A DNA stretch of 64,000 bases from Paracholeplasma vituli (GTDB lineage: Bacteria > Bacillota_I > Bacilli_A > Acholeplasmatales > UBA5453), in the NCBI RefSeq assembly GCF_025446935.1, contig NZ_JAOEGN010000001.1, forward strand, positions 1 to 64,000, written 5' to 3'. Under the pieces are notes generated by a model, which was not told the origin of the DNA, ran no database searches, and worked only from the letters and a program-made list of their open reading frames with translations. Shown piece after piece: positions 10,404 to 19,414 of the stretch. A program made the translations under genes and the position numbers. Position 1 is the stretch's first letter. Each line of letters starts with the position of its first letter.

Positions 10404-10446
10404 ATAGAATCTCCTTTTGTAATATTTGATTTTTAACGGAAAACGT

Positions 10447-11385
10447 CTATGACAGTTTCTTTAAAAATTCCTTCATGATATGTTCTTTCTTTTCATTCGA
10501 TACCACTGCACGTTTTTTAAATACGTCATACCCGTTATCTCTAATCGCGTCCAATATAGCACGGTAGAATACTATCGATAAACCGAGTGGTTTCATGGTA
10601 TCTTTTGGGTAAATTGGTAAGTCTTTGAGGGCTTGGTCAAAATAGTTCTCAGCTACTTTAGAAAGTGTCTCAATAACGAGAACCAATTCATTGTTGATTT
10701 TACCATTTTCTAATTCAGATAGTGAGTAGTTTGCTTCTCTAAGAATGGCTTTTGGTAAATAGATACGGCCTTGCTTATAATCTTCACCAATGTCTCTTAA
10801 AATGTTGGTGATTTGCATGGCGTGACCCAAATGTACTGCAAAGGAGTATAGTTTTTCATCGTCTTCAGGGGCTAGGATAGGGTTCAACATCAAACCAACC
10901 GTTCCCGCAACATGATAACAATACTTCAATAAATCATCTAAGGTCTCGTAACCAATAAAATGCAGGTCCATTCTTTGACCCTCAATCATATCGTAAAATG
11001 CTTTAAAGTGATGATCTTTGTAGATACCCTTTGTATGTCGTTTGAGTGCTCGCCAAATAAAGTTCGGTGTACGACCTTTTTCAATGTATATAGTGAGTTC
11101 TTTTTCAAGTCGATTGAGTCTATTTTCGTCTTGATATTCATCGACTAAATCGTCTGCGTATCGACAAAATGCATACACTGCATAAATGGCTTTACGCTTC
11201 TTCTTATCACCAATTTTCGAAAATGCTTTATAAAATGTTAATGAGTTTTTTTGAATAATTTTTTTACATTTACGGTCATCAAAGTAGGGTCTAGTCGCTT
11301 GTAATAAAATCAAGAGAATTACGATACCTATATAAATGTAAACCAAATACATATTTTCTGATAGAAACGAAATCACATTATTCAT
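10447..11385 (-). CDS. crtB: Phytoene/diapophytoene synthase with N-terminal membrane segment
   Basis: Joins two prenyl diphosphates head to head, giving phytoene (C40) or diapophytoene (C30). Both metal-binding motifs are present: YADDLVDEY (about 92-100) and NILRDIGEDYKQGRIYLP (about 194-211). Unlike most CrtB or CrtM proteins it starts with an extra hydrophobic segment of about 20 residues (10-30), which would anchor it to the membrane, before the usual start near residue 45. The first codons overlap the end of crtI by 8 bases. Chain length preference (C30 or C40) cannot be decided here; early biochemical work reported carotenoids in pigmented acholeplasmas. Confidence 0.9.
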   Translation of the reverse strand: MNNVISFLSENMYLVYIYIGIVILLILLQATRPYFDDRKCKKIIQKNSLTFYKAFSKIGDKKKRKAIYAVYAFCRYADDLVDEYQDENRLNRLEKELTIYIEKGRTPNFIWRALKRHTKGIYKDHHFKAFYDMIEGQRMDLHFIGYETLDDLLKYCYHVAGTVGLMLNPILAPEDDEKLYSFAVHLGHAMQITNILRDIGEDYKQGRIYLPKAILREANYSLSELENGKINNELVLVIETLSKVAENYFDQALKDLPIYPKDTMKPLGLSIVFYRAILDAIRDNGYDVFKKRAVVSNEKKEHIMKEFLKKLS

Positions 11386-12871
11386 GGGTTGTGTGGTCCT
11401 TTAATATTTCATTTACAGCCAGTTTAGCACCAGCCATCACAATAGGCACCCCTGCACCAGGGTGGGTCGATGAGCCTGTGAAATACAGGTTTTCAATCGT
11501 CTTAAATTTAGGTTGAGGTCTAAAATAGACACTTTGTAATAAAGTTGGTTTCAATCCGAAGGTTGCACCATGTTCAAGATTAAACTTGTAGCCATAGGTC
11601 TTTGGTGTGTATATTTTAAGTACTTCGATGTTTGCTTTTATATCTTCAAAGCCTGGTATCTTTTCGATTAGATCGATAATTTTATCTTTATAAGATTCTG
11701 TCATCCCGAAATCCCATTCAAACTGACCACTTTTCATGTTTGGAACTGGTACAAGTACGTAGATCAACTCTTTATTATCCGGTGCGACACTTGAATCAAT
11801 TTGAGACGGGCTATACATATAGAAGGATGGGTCATCAGGGAGAATATCCTTGTCAAGTTCATCAATATTCTGTTTGAAGTTTTTCGCGAAGCGTATCGCA
11901 TGAACCGACGTTTTGTACTTTTTCTTAAGACCTAGATAAATGACAAACGATGAGGCTGCATAGTCCATTTTATCCAGTTTTTTAGGTACATATTTACCCT
12001 TGATATTATCGTCTTTAATGAGATTATTTAAAGCCCACGGAAAGTCTGCGTTACATAATACGATGTCCGAATAAATTGGTTTATTGTTCACCAATACTCC
12101 AGTTACCTTGCCAGAAAGTGTCAAAATTTCATCAACAGGCGAATTCAATCGGATTTTTCCACCCATTTCAATGAAACGACGTTCCATGGCTTTCGCCATT
12201 TGATACATCCCACCTTGAATGTACCATACACCATATAAGAGTTCAATCATAGGGATGATGGTATAAATTGAAGGTCCTGAAAAAGGGGAAACACCAATAT
12301 ATAGGGTTTGGAAGGATAGAATTTGTCTTAATTTTTCATCTTTAACAAACTTGGATATGGATGAGTAGGCACTATTTAATGTTCTGAGTTTTAATACAGA
12401 GTGAAGTGTCTTTGGATTAAAGAACTCACGAGGTTTTCGATAACTTTTATCTAAAAAAGTTTCTTTAACGATTGCGTAACGTTCATAAACATCTGCAAGG
12501 TACGCTAAGTATCCATCGGTTTCTTTCATACCAAATTGTTCGAGTTCAGACATCAACTTAGGTAAATTTGAGGACACTCTGACTGAGGTTCCATCCTGAA
12601 AGTGGATGACGTTTAAAGGATCTACTTGAACCATTTTAATATAGTCGTCTGGATTAACCCCTGAGAAAGAGAACACTTCTTTATAAAAGTCAGGCATCAT
12701 GACGATAGTCGGGCCAACATCAAACTTGAACCCGCGTTCTTCAATAGAGAACATTCGACCGCCAACCTTTTCATTTTTTTCATATATTTCAACATCAAAC
12801 CCTAAGGTTTTCAATCGAATGGCTGCGGATAAACCGGCTACGCCGGCCCCGATGATAATCACTTTTTTCAT
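11378..12871 (-). CDS. crtI: Phytoene/diapophytoene desaturase (CrtI type)
   Basis: FAD-dependent desaturase and isomerase that adds conjugated double bonds to the colourless carotene made by CrtB. The Rossmann motif VIIIGAGVAGLSAAIRL is at residues 3-19, followed by the GGRMFS segment and the family FKFDVGPTIVMMPDF. The C-terminal signature TGSSTHPGAGVPIVMAGA is complete. The product is 497 residues. The ATG at 12871 has AGAGG eight bases before it; a GTG three codons upstream overlaps that site. First gene of the four-gene operon; the 123-base divergent region to the tocopherol-cyclase-like gene must hold its promoter. Confidence 0.92.
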   Translation of the reverse strand: MKKVIIIGAGVAGLSAAIRLKTLGFDVEIYEKNEKVGGRMFSIEERGFKFDVGPTIVMMPDFYKEVFSFSGVNPDDYIKMVQVDPLNVIHFQDGTSVRVSSNLPKLMSELEQFGMKETDGYLAYLADVYERYAIVKETFLDKSYRKPREFFNPKTLHSVLKLRTLNSAYSSISKFVKDEKLRQILSFQTLYIGVSPFSGPSIYTIIPMIELLYGVWYIQGGMYQMAKAMERRFIEMGGKIRLNSPVDEILTLSGKVTGVLVNNKPIYSDIVLCNADFPWALNNLIKDDNIKGKYVPKKLDKMDYAASSFVIYLGLKKKYKTSVHAIRFAKNFKQNIDELDKDILPDDPSFYMYSPSQIDSSVAPDNKELIYVLVPVPNMKSGQFEWDFGMTESYKDKIIDLIEKIPGFEDIKANIEVLKIYTPKTYGYKFNLEHGATFGLKPTLLQSVYFRPQPKFKTIENLYFTGSSTHPGAGVPIVMAGAKLAVNEILKDHTTHE

Positions 12872-12994
12872 AAGTAACACCTCTTTTTTATTGTAACATT
12901 TTTAACACTTTTAACCTAGCATCAAAATGTGATATCTTGTTACTTAATGATATAATAAGAATCATTACACTGATTTTAAATGGAGGTCTCAACG

Positions 12995-13957
12995 ATGGGC
13001 TTGAAACATATTTTAAATCCTGTATTATTCCAAGGTTATAAGAAGAAAAATCGCTATTTTGAAGGTTGGTATTACAAGATGGTCTCTAAAGATGAGCAAG
13101 TGAAAATCGCGTTCATTCCTGGTATCAGTATGGCTGGTGATCAATCCCATACATTTGTACAAGTTTTCCTCTCAAAGAAAAAACCTTCACCAACATTAAA
13201 AACATTCTATTTTAGATATGATTCGAAAGACTTTAGTTTTGAGAATACACCGTTTGAAGTTCATATTGGAAACAATATTTTCAGTGAATCCTCGATAAAT
13301 GTTTCTTTAAAAGATGCTTACCTATCTGTGACTGGCAACATCACGATTAATGGGCTTGTTCCTCTAGAAAAAAGTCTATGGCAACCCAACATCATGGGTC
13401 CGTTTGGCTATCTAAACTTTATGGAATGTTACCATGGCGTTATTACAATGACCTCATCGTTATCAGGTAGTTTAGAGATTGATGGTGAAACCATATCCTT
13501 TGAGGGTGGTAAGGGTTATATTGAAAAAGACTGGGGTAAAAGTTTTCCTAGGGCTTATGTCTGGACGCAAACCAATCACTTTAAAGACAATAACACGAGT
13601 TTGATGTTCTCATACGCAGATATTCCTTTCTTAGGTTTCTATTTTAAAGGACTAATTTGTACCCTTTACTACAACAAAAAAGAATATCGTTTCGCAACCT
13701 ATAACTTCACTAAAGTAAAAAAGGAAGAGATTAGTCCAAAACGGGCTTTCTATCAATTGAAAAAAGGTCGATATATGCTCGAGATGGAAGCGATTCAAGA
13801 AGATCAAATTGAACTCCCCTCCCCAATTAACGGCGCGATGATTCACACCATTAAGGAAGGCTTGTCCGGTAGAGTCAATGTAAAGTTATACTACAAGAAT
13901 CAATTGATATATGAAGATACTGGTCTAGAAGCCGGAATTGAAATCATGAAAAAATAA
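12995..13957 (+). CDS. Tocopherol cyclase family (VTE1-like) protein
   Basis: A soluble 320-residue protein of the PF14249 family, whose founder VTE1 closes the chromanol ring of tocopherol. Strong marks: RYFEGWYYKMVS (about 17-28), FIPGIS, the block WQPNIMGPFGYLNFMECYHG (about 132-151), GGKGYIEKDWGKSFP (about 173-187) and a FATYNF segment. No signal peptide or membrane segment is seen. Start at 12995 follows GGAGGT at seven bases. A -10 TATAAT is at 12952-12957. Homologues in Firmicutes have no proven function, and no tocopherol pathway is seen here, so the true substrate may be a carotenoid, a prenyl quinone or another lipid. Confidence 0.82.
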   Translation: MGLKHILNPVLFQGYKKKNRYFEGWYYKMVSKDEQVKIAFIPGISMAGDQSHTFVQVFLSKKKPSPTLKTFYFRYDSKDFSFENTPFEVHIGNNIFSESSINVSLKDAYLSVTGNITINGLVPLEKSLWQPNIMGPFGYLNFMECYHGVITMTSSLSGSLEIDGETISFEGGKGYIEKDWGKSFPRAYVWTQTNHFKDNNTSLMFSYADIPFLGFYFKGLICTLYYNKKEYRFATYNFTKVKKEEISPKRAFYQLKKGRYMLEMEAIQEDQIELPSPINGAMIHTIKEGLSGRVNVKLYYKNQLIYEDTGLEAGIEIMKK

Positions 13958-13977
13958 AAGCCCCTGTGGGCTTTTTT
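13956..13977 (+). terminator. Terminator of the VTE1-like gene
   Basis: AAAAGCCC / GGGCTTTT with loop CTGT, then the rest of a T run; it starts in the stop codon. Confidence 0.8.
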
Positions 13978-13986
13978 GCTTATACA

Positions 13987-14013
13987 AAGAAAAAACACGG
14001 TTTCCCGTGTTTG
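13987..14013 (-). terminator. Terminator of rpmE
   Basis: Minus strand AAACACGG / CCGTGTTT with GAAA loop, followed by TTTCTTTG. It lies just 10 bases from the convergent terminator of the VTE1-like gene. Confidence 0.8.
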
Positions 14014-14022
14014 GTTTCTCTA

Positions 14023-14238
14023 TTATTTTGAGTTTTTTTCAACACCATAGCGCTTATTGAATCTTTCAACACGGCCTGCTGCCTGACTGAATGTTTCAAC
14101 GCCAGTGTAAAATGGGTGGCAATTTGAACAAGTATCCACACGAATTTCTTTCGCAGTAGTTCCAACTTCAAATTCGTTACCACAGGTTACACAGTGAACT
14201 TTAGCCACTTGGTATTTTGGATGAATTTTAGCTTTCAT
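14023..14238 (-). CDS. rpmE: 50S ribosomal protein bL31
   Basis: Zinc-binding (C+) form of ribosomal protein bL31: two CxxC pairs, CVTC (16-19) and CSNC (37-40), followed by HPFYTG typical of the family. I place the start at the second ATG (14238, 71 residues), because AAGGAG lies seven bases before it and only one base before the first ATG. Monocistronic, with its own promoter at 14290-14318 and terminator at 13987-14013. Confidence 0.96.
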   Translation of the reverse strand: MKAKIHPKYQVAKVHCVTCGNEFEVGTTAKEIRVDTCSNCHPFYTGVETFSQAAGRVERFNKRYGVEKNSK

Positions 14239-14289
14239 TTCCATTCTCCTTCCGCCATAGACATACGTCCATAGTAAGTTTGCGTAGGT

Positions 14290-14318
14290 ATTATAACATA
14301 GTTAAATCAAATATACAA
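14290..14318 (-). promoter_or_regulatory. Promoter of rpmE
   Basis: Minus strand TTGTAT (14313-14318), 17-base spacer, TATAAT (14290-14295). The leader to the rpmE start is about 45 bases. Confidence 0.7.
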
Positions 14319-14389
14319 ACACTTTCTTCAAATCTTCTTTAGAGACGATCCGCAATGCATTTATTTGTGGCTTTATACAAATAATTCAG

Positions 14390-14426
14390 AGAAAAACCAC
14401 CACTTTGAGTCAAAATGTGGTGGTAT
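14390..14426 (-). terminator. Terminator of the endonuclease I lipoprotein gene
   Basis: Minus strand ACCACCAC / GTGGTGGT stem with a 13-base loop, followed by TTTTTCTC. It begins 7 bases after the stop codon. Confidence 0.8.
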
Positions 14427-14431
14427 TAGAC

Positions 14432-17032
14432 TTATTGTAATAGCGTTTCGAATCTCTTAATTTCTGTAATTAAAGCTAAATCATTTTCAACTAACAGCTC
14501 GATTGTATGGGATACCATTGTAATCGATACTTGAAGTTTTTGAGCTCCACCACCATAGTAAGCATTGACTAGTTCTGGGTGGTCAATGAATGGATTTCGG
14601 TTATTTTGAATACCAAAAATCTTATCATTACGATTGATTTCAAACTCATTGACGGGGTCCATTTGATGCCATTGTAAGAACATTTGGAGATCACCTACGA
14701 GTTTAAGATCTAAGTTGAAACGAATGGCGACAAATAGTACGATTCTCGCAACATCACCGATGTGTTCATCCCCTGGGTACCATCCGCCAGAGAATTTACC
14801 ATAAGGTTGGCTACCTGTGAAAGTCTTGCCATCTTCAACAAACGGCATATTACCGCGACTTGAATTCGTACCAGAGTTCGCTGCTCTTAAATTGTGTAAG
14901 TCATACTTAACCGAACCTAATTTGGAATCTGGCCAAACGTGTTCACGGTTTCCATAGGAACCCATACCATCGTAAATTAGATAGTAAGAACTTCCGACTT
15001 TGTCTACCGATTGAACTTCCCCTGTGGAACCGGTTGAACGGCCTGTATTTACGATTAATGCTTTAATTGCGTTAACTAGGCTTGAACCACTTAAATTACT
15101 TAGGCTTGCATAATAACCTTCATAGACACCGACTTCAATTTCTTTTCTAACAAATAATGTGTAGGTCGTATAAACATCTGAATGACCTGTTAGATAAACT
15201 GTAATCTCATAGTCGCCGGCTTTACTTAAATCTAAATTTGGAGCATCATATGCTAATTGAGATGTAAAGTCTACATTATAGCCATTCTTAGCCGTGATAC
15301 CTTCTAATAGATTTGGTGTTGGGTCCCCGATAATAAAGTTTCTATTGCCTGCACCATAAATACTAATAATTTCTGGATTCTTTGGTCTAGCAACAACAGT
15401 ACTTCTACTTGAGAATAGTAATTGGGCTTTACTGTTATATTGTCCGACAGTCACATTAAATAAGTCGACAATTTCACCCACGTTAATATTGGTGAAGGGG
15501 TTTGTCGCGTTTACACGTGTATCTAGTCTTACAAAAGTGGTTTCACCAGAAGCATTCTTTAAATATAATTCCGTTGCGTTGCTTGGTGTGGTTTTCGATG
15601 TAACCTCTAAACCTTTATATGTAATCACGTGTGCTTCATAAGCGAGTACGTCTTCAAAATCAAGTGAATACCCTGTTAAATCGATACCTTCACTTAGAGT
15701 AACGGTTCCTTTAGTTTCGATAATTTTTGGTGCTGAAATTTGAATTAAGCCATTAAAGGCACCTAGTGTACCTTCAATAATATATTCTGTACCAACTTTA
15801 AGACCTGTGTTGTTATTCATATAAACAGGAATAGCGCCGGTTGAATCTTGAATGGTGAAGTTACCATTGGTCATTAAACTGGTGATAACCCCTTGTACAG
15901 TGACCTTTGTAGCTTGTGCCATTTGTCTCACATCAGCAATCGACATGTATCCGCTAACTGGGAAATCTGTGATTTGTAGTACAGTTACTGAGAATGACTT
16001 CGTGATGGTTGATTCGTCTTTGATTGAGGCGATTAACGTAACCACAATGTCTTTATTTTGTCTGGTTACGATACCCGTATTCGAGATAGCTGCATTATTG
16101 CTTTCCCATACAATTTCAACCTCATCAACCACACTTGGTAATGTTAAATTAACTGAAGTCACAGATGGAATCGTTATTTTGTTTAAAATAGCTTGGTAAT
16201 CTGGTTTAACAACGTCTTCTTTTAAGACAACTACATCAAATTTTACTTGATGAACTTGACCGTTGACAGTGACGCTGGCACTGAGTTCGACGGTTGTATC
16301 TACTGATTGTCTTGTGATTAAACCTTGATTACTTAAGACATTCACCAATGATGAGGACCAAGTAATGGTATTGCCTTCATAGGATACCGGTAAAGTAAGG
16401 TCTACTTCAGTCGAGCTTGGAATATTTAAAAAGGATCTAAATGCATTAAGATCAAAGGATTCTGGTGAAAGAATCGTAATTTGGAATGTATGTGTTCTTT
16501 TTGCGTTATCAGCCTTGATGGTTGCTGATAGGGATACATTTTGATTTGTACTACCTGGGGTGACAACACCTGTAGAGGTTAAGAAAGCTTCATTTGAACT
16601 TTCCCATACGATATCATAGGTATTGATACTTGCAGGTAAAAAGATAGATGTGCTGGTCTCTAGTGGAACACTTATTGCATTGAAAAGACTATTAAAGTCA
16701 AAAGTAGACTTTGAAATTGTGATTTCAAATGCTTTTTCATGGGTTTTGTCGCCCACTTTAAATGAAGCGGTAAGGGTTGCTTTAACGTCAGAATCTTGAC
16801 GGTTAATAACCACTCTTGAACCTTCGATTTTTGCGAATTCGCTATCACTTTCCCACGTGATTGCTAAATCGTTCACTAAACTAGGGAGAATGATGTCACT
16901 GGTAACTGCGTTTTGAGTGCTGTTACTGGTGTATTGAAGCAGAATATCATCTTTGATTTTTGGGATGTCTGACTCGGTACATCCGGCCAAGATCAAGATG
17001 AAGAGTAAAACTAAAATCTTTGAAAACTTCAT
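14432..17032 (-). CDS. Modular surface lipoprotein with endonuclease I domain
   Basis: An 866-residue protein that starts with a lipoprotein signal (lipobox LAGC, cysteine 18), so it should be anchored on the outer face of the membrane. Residues about 25-350 hold four related bacterial Ig-like modules of roughly 80-90 residues, each ending in a VTRQ or VTPG turn. Residues about 360-560 hold OB-like modules (key residues VQGVI..L..NGNFTIQD.TG). The C-terminal region (about 620-800) is an EndoI/NucM-type nuclease with GNREHVWPDSKLG (histidine near 694) and DLHNLRAANSGTNSSRGN. It probably degrades DNA outside the cell and feeds nucleotide salvage such as tdk. The start at 17032 follows AGAAGG; a longer frame upstream lacks a ribosome site. 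Confidence 0.88.
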   Translation of the reverse strand: MKFSKILVLLFILILAGCTESDIPKIKDDILLQYTSNSTQNAVTSDIILPSLVNDLAITWESDSEFAKIEGSRVVINRQDSDVKATLTASFKVGDKTHEKAFEITISKSTFDFNSLFNAISVPLETSTSIFLPASINTYDIVWESSNEAFLTSTGVVTPGSTNQNVSLSATIKADNAKRTHTFQITILSPESFDLNAFRSFLNIPSSTEVDLTLPVSYEGNTITWSSSLVNVLSNQGLITRQSVDTTVELSASVTVNGQVHQVKFDVVVLKEDVVKPDYQAILNKITIPSVTSVNLTLPSVVDEVEIVWESNNAAISNTGIVTRQNKDIVVTLIASIKDESTITKSFSVTVLQITDFPVSGYMSIADVRQMAQATKVTVQGVITSLMTNGNFTIQDSTGAIPVYMNNNTGLKVGTEYIIEGTLGAFNGLIQISAPKIIETKGTVTLSEGIDLTGYSLDFEDVLAYEAHVITYKGLEVTSKTTPSNATELYLKNASGETTFVRLDTRVNATNPFTNINVGEIVDLFNVTVGQYNSKAQLLFSSRSTVVARPKNPEIISIYGAGNRNFIIGDPTPNLLEGITAKNGYNVDFTSQLAYDAPNLDLSKAGDYEITVYLTGHSDVYTTYTLFVRKEIEVGVYEGYYASLSNLSGSSLVNAIKALIVNTGRSTGSTGEVQSVDKVGSSYYLIYDGMGSYGNREHVWPDSKLGSVKYDLHNLRAANSGTNSSRGNMPFVEDGKTFTGSQPYGKFSGGWYPGDEHIGDVARIVLFVAIRFNLDLKLVGDLQMFLQWHQMDPVNEFEINRNDKIFGIQNNRNPFIDHPELVNAYYGGGAQKLQVSITMVSHTIELLVENDLALITEIKRFETLLQ

Positions 17033-17146
17033 TAAAAAATACCTTCTTCCGATTTTTTTGCGTATGCTCATTATAGCATAGATATTTTGCATATAAAAGC
17101 ATATTTTACACAGAATATGGAAAGGCTTACACTTTTTTTTGAAACG

Positions 17147-17205
17147 ATTTAGAAAAAAAAGGACTTTATCGCTTTATGACGATATAATCCCGTTTTGTCC
17201 TATTT
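17147..17205 (-). terminator. Possible terminator of the apbE-NusG2-Gx operon
   Basis: Minus strand AGGAC (17197-17201) can pair with GTCCT (17160-17164), which runs into TTTTTTTT; an inner imperfect helix TTATATCG / CGATAA shortens the loop. Downstream, a TATAAT at about 17067-17072 probably serves the endonuclease I lipoprotein gene. Confidence 0.5.
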
Positions 17206-17206
17206 A

Positions 17207-17716
17207 TTAAAATTTTTTCTCGATAAATAAATCTTTCGTACCATCTAAGAATCGTTTAGCAAGTAAGCCTGTCAAAATGCCTGCTGGTACCGATAAAAAT
17301 AACATAATAGGTGCGTAGAACAGTGCCGTTTCAGCAATAATATACATCGCCGCTACAATTTGGCCGATGACATGCATGACCGATGAGACGGATGAAACAG
17401 CAAGGATACCTAAAATATTAACTTTCTTTAGAATAATCAGAGTTAAAAGCGAGAATATTGCTCCAGATATTGAAAGCGTAAAGGTAACACCATTGAATGT
17501 GCCAGGCGCGAACAATGCAGTTACAACCAATCTTAATAAAACAACCATAACTGCTTCTTTGGGTCCGTATACGTATAATATGATCAAGGTCACAATGTTC
17601 GAAAACCCAATTTTAAAGGCTGTCCCTGGAACCAATTGTACATACGATTCTAGAATATTAATGATGGATGCGACACCGGTGAAAATAGCGATCATCGCCA
17701 TTTTTTTTACAGTCAT
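17207..17716 (-). CDS. Gx transporter family membrane protein (heptaprenyl diphosphate synthase component I-like)
   Basis: A 169-residue protein with about five hydrophobic helices, of the family annotated Gx transporter or Hpre_diP_synt_I. Seen: the start MTVKKMAMIAIFTGVASIINI, VQLVPGTAFKIGFSNIVTL (about 26-44) and the RLVVTALFAPGTF segment. The fold resembles ECF-type substrate-binding subunits. It commonly occurs next to NusG-II domain proteins, ApbE and Rnf genes, as here, and may take part in flavin or quinone-linked transport; the substrate is not known. Its ATG shares a base with the stop of the preceding gene (TAATG), so the two are coupled. Confidence 0.8.
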   Translation of the reverse strand: MTVKKMAMIAIFTGVASIINILESYVQLVPGTAFKIGFSNIVTLIILYVYGPKEAVMVVLLRLVVTALFAPGTFNGVTFTLSISGAIFSLLTLIILKKVNILGILAVSSVSSVMHVIGQIVAAMYIIAETALFYAPIMLFLSVPAGILTGLLAKRFLDGTKDLFIEKKF

Positions 17717-18201
17717 TAGATAATCACATCCAATCCTAAGTCACGAAATTCTATCGTAACAAAATTCGGTAAGCAGATGATAGGTTGCACATCTGAAAAG
17801 CCTACTCTACTACAAATGTTATATGGGCTGGTTTCTTCCTTAACACGCACTTTATGATTACTGTATTCAATCCAGATGAATCCCAAATTCCCTAAAATGA
17901 AATAATGATCTTCGTATTTAACAATCCCTTTACCCAAGTCAAGATTGGTAAATGGTGTCCCATCGATTACGAGTTCATCTCCTTTAATATCCGGTAAGCT
18001 GTCAACTTCATAAACGGTTTGGCTTTCTGCTTTTGTAAAGCGGCCATTTTCAAGATTAATCGTAAATAGTATTTCATTCTTAAACTTCACAAACGCCTGT
18101 TCGCCCGCTTTGCGAGTCGCCATCGTTATGATTAAAATGGCTCCAAACAAAATAAGTAAGATGCCTATCACAAGGATATCCGATTTAGACTTGGTCTGCA
18201 C
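17716..18201 (-). CDS. NusG domain II-containing membrane-anchored protein
   Basis: About 161 residues with one N-terminal membrane helix (DILVIGILLILFGAILIIT) and an extracytoplasmic NusG-II-like domain; the segment SRVGFSDVQPIICLPNFVTIEF near the end is the family signature (key residues C..G......CLP). I prefer the GTG at 18201, because GGGGG lies six bases before it; the ATG two codons earlier directly touches the G run. It overlaps the end of apbE. This family often accompanies ApbE and Gx transporters in flavin-linked redox loci; its job is not known. Confidence 0.78.
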   Translation of the reverse strand: MQTKSKSDILVIGILLILFGAILIITMATRKAGEQAFVKFKNEILFTINLENGRFTKAESQTVYEVDSLPDIKGDELVIDGTPFTNLDLGKGIVKYEDHYFILGNLGFIWIEYSNHKVRVKEETSPYNICSRVGFSDVQPIICLPNFVTIEFRDLGLDVII

Positions 18202-19390
18202 GGTCATCCCCCTTTTTACGTTTGTCATATATGGATAAGCCAAGGATAATAGCTCCACCGACTATGACAACGCCACCTAAGATATAATAAAGACCTTTTG
18301 AATCTTTTGGTTTATCATCCACAATGAGGTTATGGGTTAAATTCGCCGTTTCAATTGAGCCATCATTCATATAGAAAATAGCTTCAATACCGAGTTCATC
18401 TACCATCGCTTTCGCTTCATTTAGAGGCATCGAGAATATCGCTGTTGACATCGCATCTAATAAGGATGAATCATCCCCAATAATCGTAATGACGGTATAG
18501 TATTGTTTAGGTACGAAATCAAATGGGCTGATGATGTGGTGATAGACTTTACCTTTATAAGTCACATATTGAAGATAATTCCCCGAAGTAACGACCGCTT
18601 TATTACGGACTTCTAAAATACCAAAATAGCCAGAATCGGATTTTCTAAGTGGGTCTTCTAATCCTACACGGAAAGGTCTATCAAAAGTTTCACTATCATC
18701 TGGATGTGTACCTAAGATTAAGCTTGAGTTACCTGTGTTGATTTTAAACTTCGTAATATTTTTACTTTGAAGATACTCATAAATGCGTTGGTTCGCGTAG
18801 CCTTTCGCAACCGCACCTAAGTCTATTTTTAAATTTTCATTGGTAATAAATACAGAGTGCTCTTCATCATTAAAGACGATGTCATTCGGATCCACATCCT
18901 CAGAGATTAATGCGAGTTCATTTGTGACTCTTTGGAATTCAGAGTCTGGTATTTCATCGTACATATAATCGCTAAATATCGCACTTTTCCATATGTCAAT
19001 AGCATTTCCAATCGCTGGATTAAAGTACCCATTAGATTGTTCATAATATGTAATCGATTGTTTCAATAAATCGTAAAGTCTCTCATCTACAACCACGGCA
19101 TTTTGTCCTCTAGCTTCATTGATTGAAACGACATTCGGTTGGTGATAAAGTGTATCTTCATGGTCTAAATCAGGTCCTTTATAGTTATCAGCTAAATGAC
19201 TATAGGTTTTTAAGATATCTTCAATCGCATCCATATCTTCTTGTGTTCCTTCATATAGGGTTACCAATATATCTGTATTCATGTAGTTGAAGACCTGTTC
19301 TAAAACGAACGTTTCCGCTTTTAATGATAAGTTTGAGTTGTATAAAACGACAGTGCTTAAGATGCACAATAGTCCTAGTATTTTTTTCAT
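18185..19390 (-). CDS. apbE: FAD:protein FMN transferase ApbE
   Basis: Attaches FMN through a phosphoester bond to Ser or Thr of target proteins such as RnfG, RnfD and NqrC. It has an N-terminal signal-type hydrophobic segment without a lipobox cysteine, the FAD-binding KIDLGAVAKGYANQRI motif, the TGNSSLILG turn, HHIISPFDF and the metal-binding LLDAMSTAIF. A second hydrophobic helix near the C-terminus followed by DKRKKGDD anchors it; that end is unusual for ApbE, which is normally tethered by the N-terminus only. Start at 19390 follows AAAGGACG. It lies directly downstream of the Rnf operon, whose RnfG proteins and RnfD are its obvious substrates. Confidence 0.92.
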   Translation of the reverse strand: MKKILGLLCILSTVVLYNSNLSLKAETFVLEQVFNYMNTDILVTLYEGTQEDMDAIEDILKTYSHLADNYKGPDLDHEDTLYHQPNVVSINEARGQNAVVVDERLYDLLKQSITYYEQSNGYFNPAIGNAIDIWKSAIFSDYMYDEIPDSEFQRVTNELALISEDVDPNDIVFNDEEHSVFITNENLKIDLGAVAKGYANQRIYEYLQSKNITKFKINTGNSSLILGTHPDDSETFDRPFRVGLEDPLRKSDSGYFGILEVRNKAVVTSGNYLQYVTYKGKVYHHIISPFDFVPKQYYTVITIIGDDSSLLDAMSTAIFSMPLNEAKAMVDELGIEAIFYMNDGSIETANLTHNLIVDDKPKDSKGLYYILGGVVIVGGAIILGLSIYDKRKKGDDRADQV

Positions 19391-19414
19391 ATGTAATCGT
19401 CCTTTTTCCACGTT

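Noticed and set aside
13980-14183. 67-codon frame on the minus strand
   Set aside because: Shadow of rpmE in another frame.
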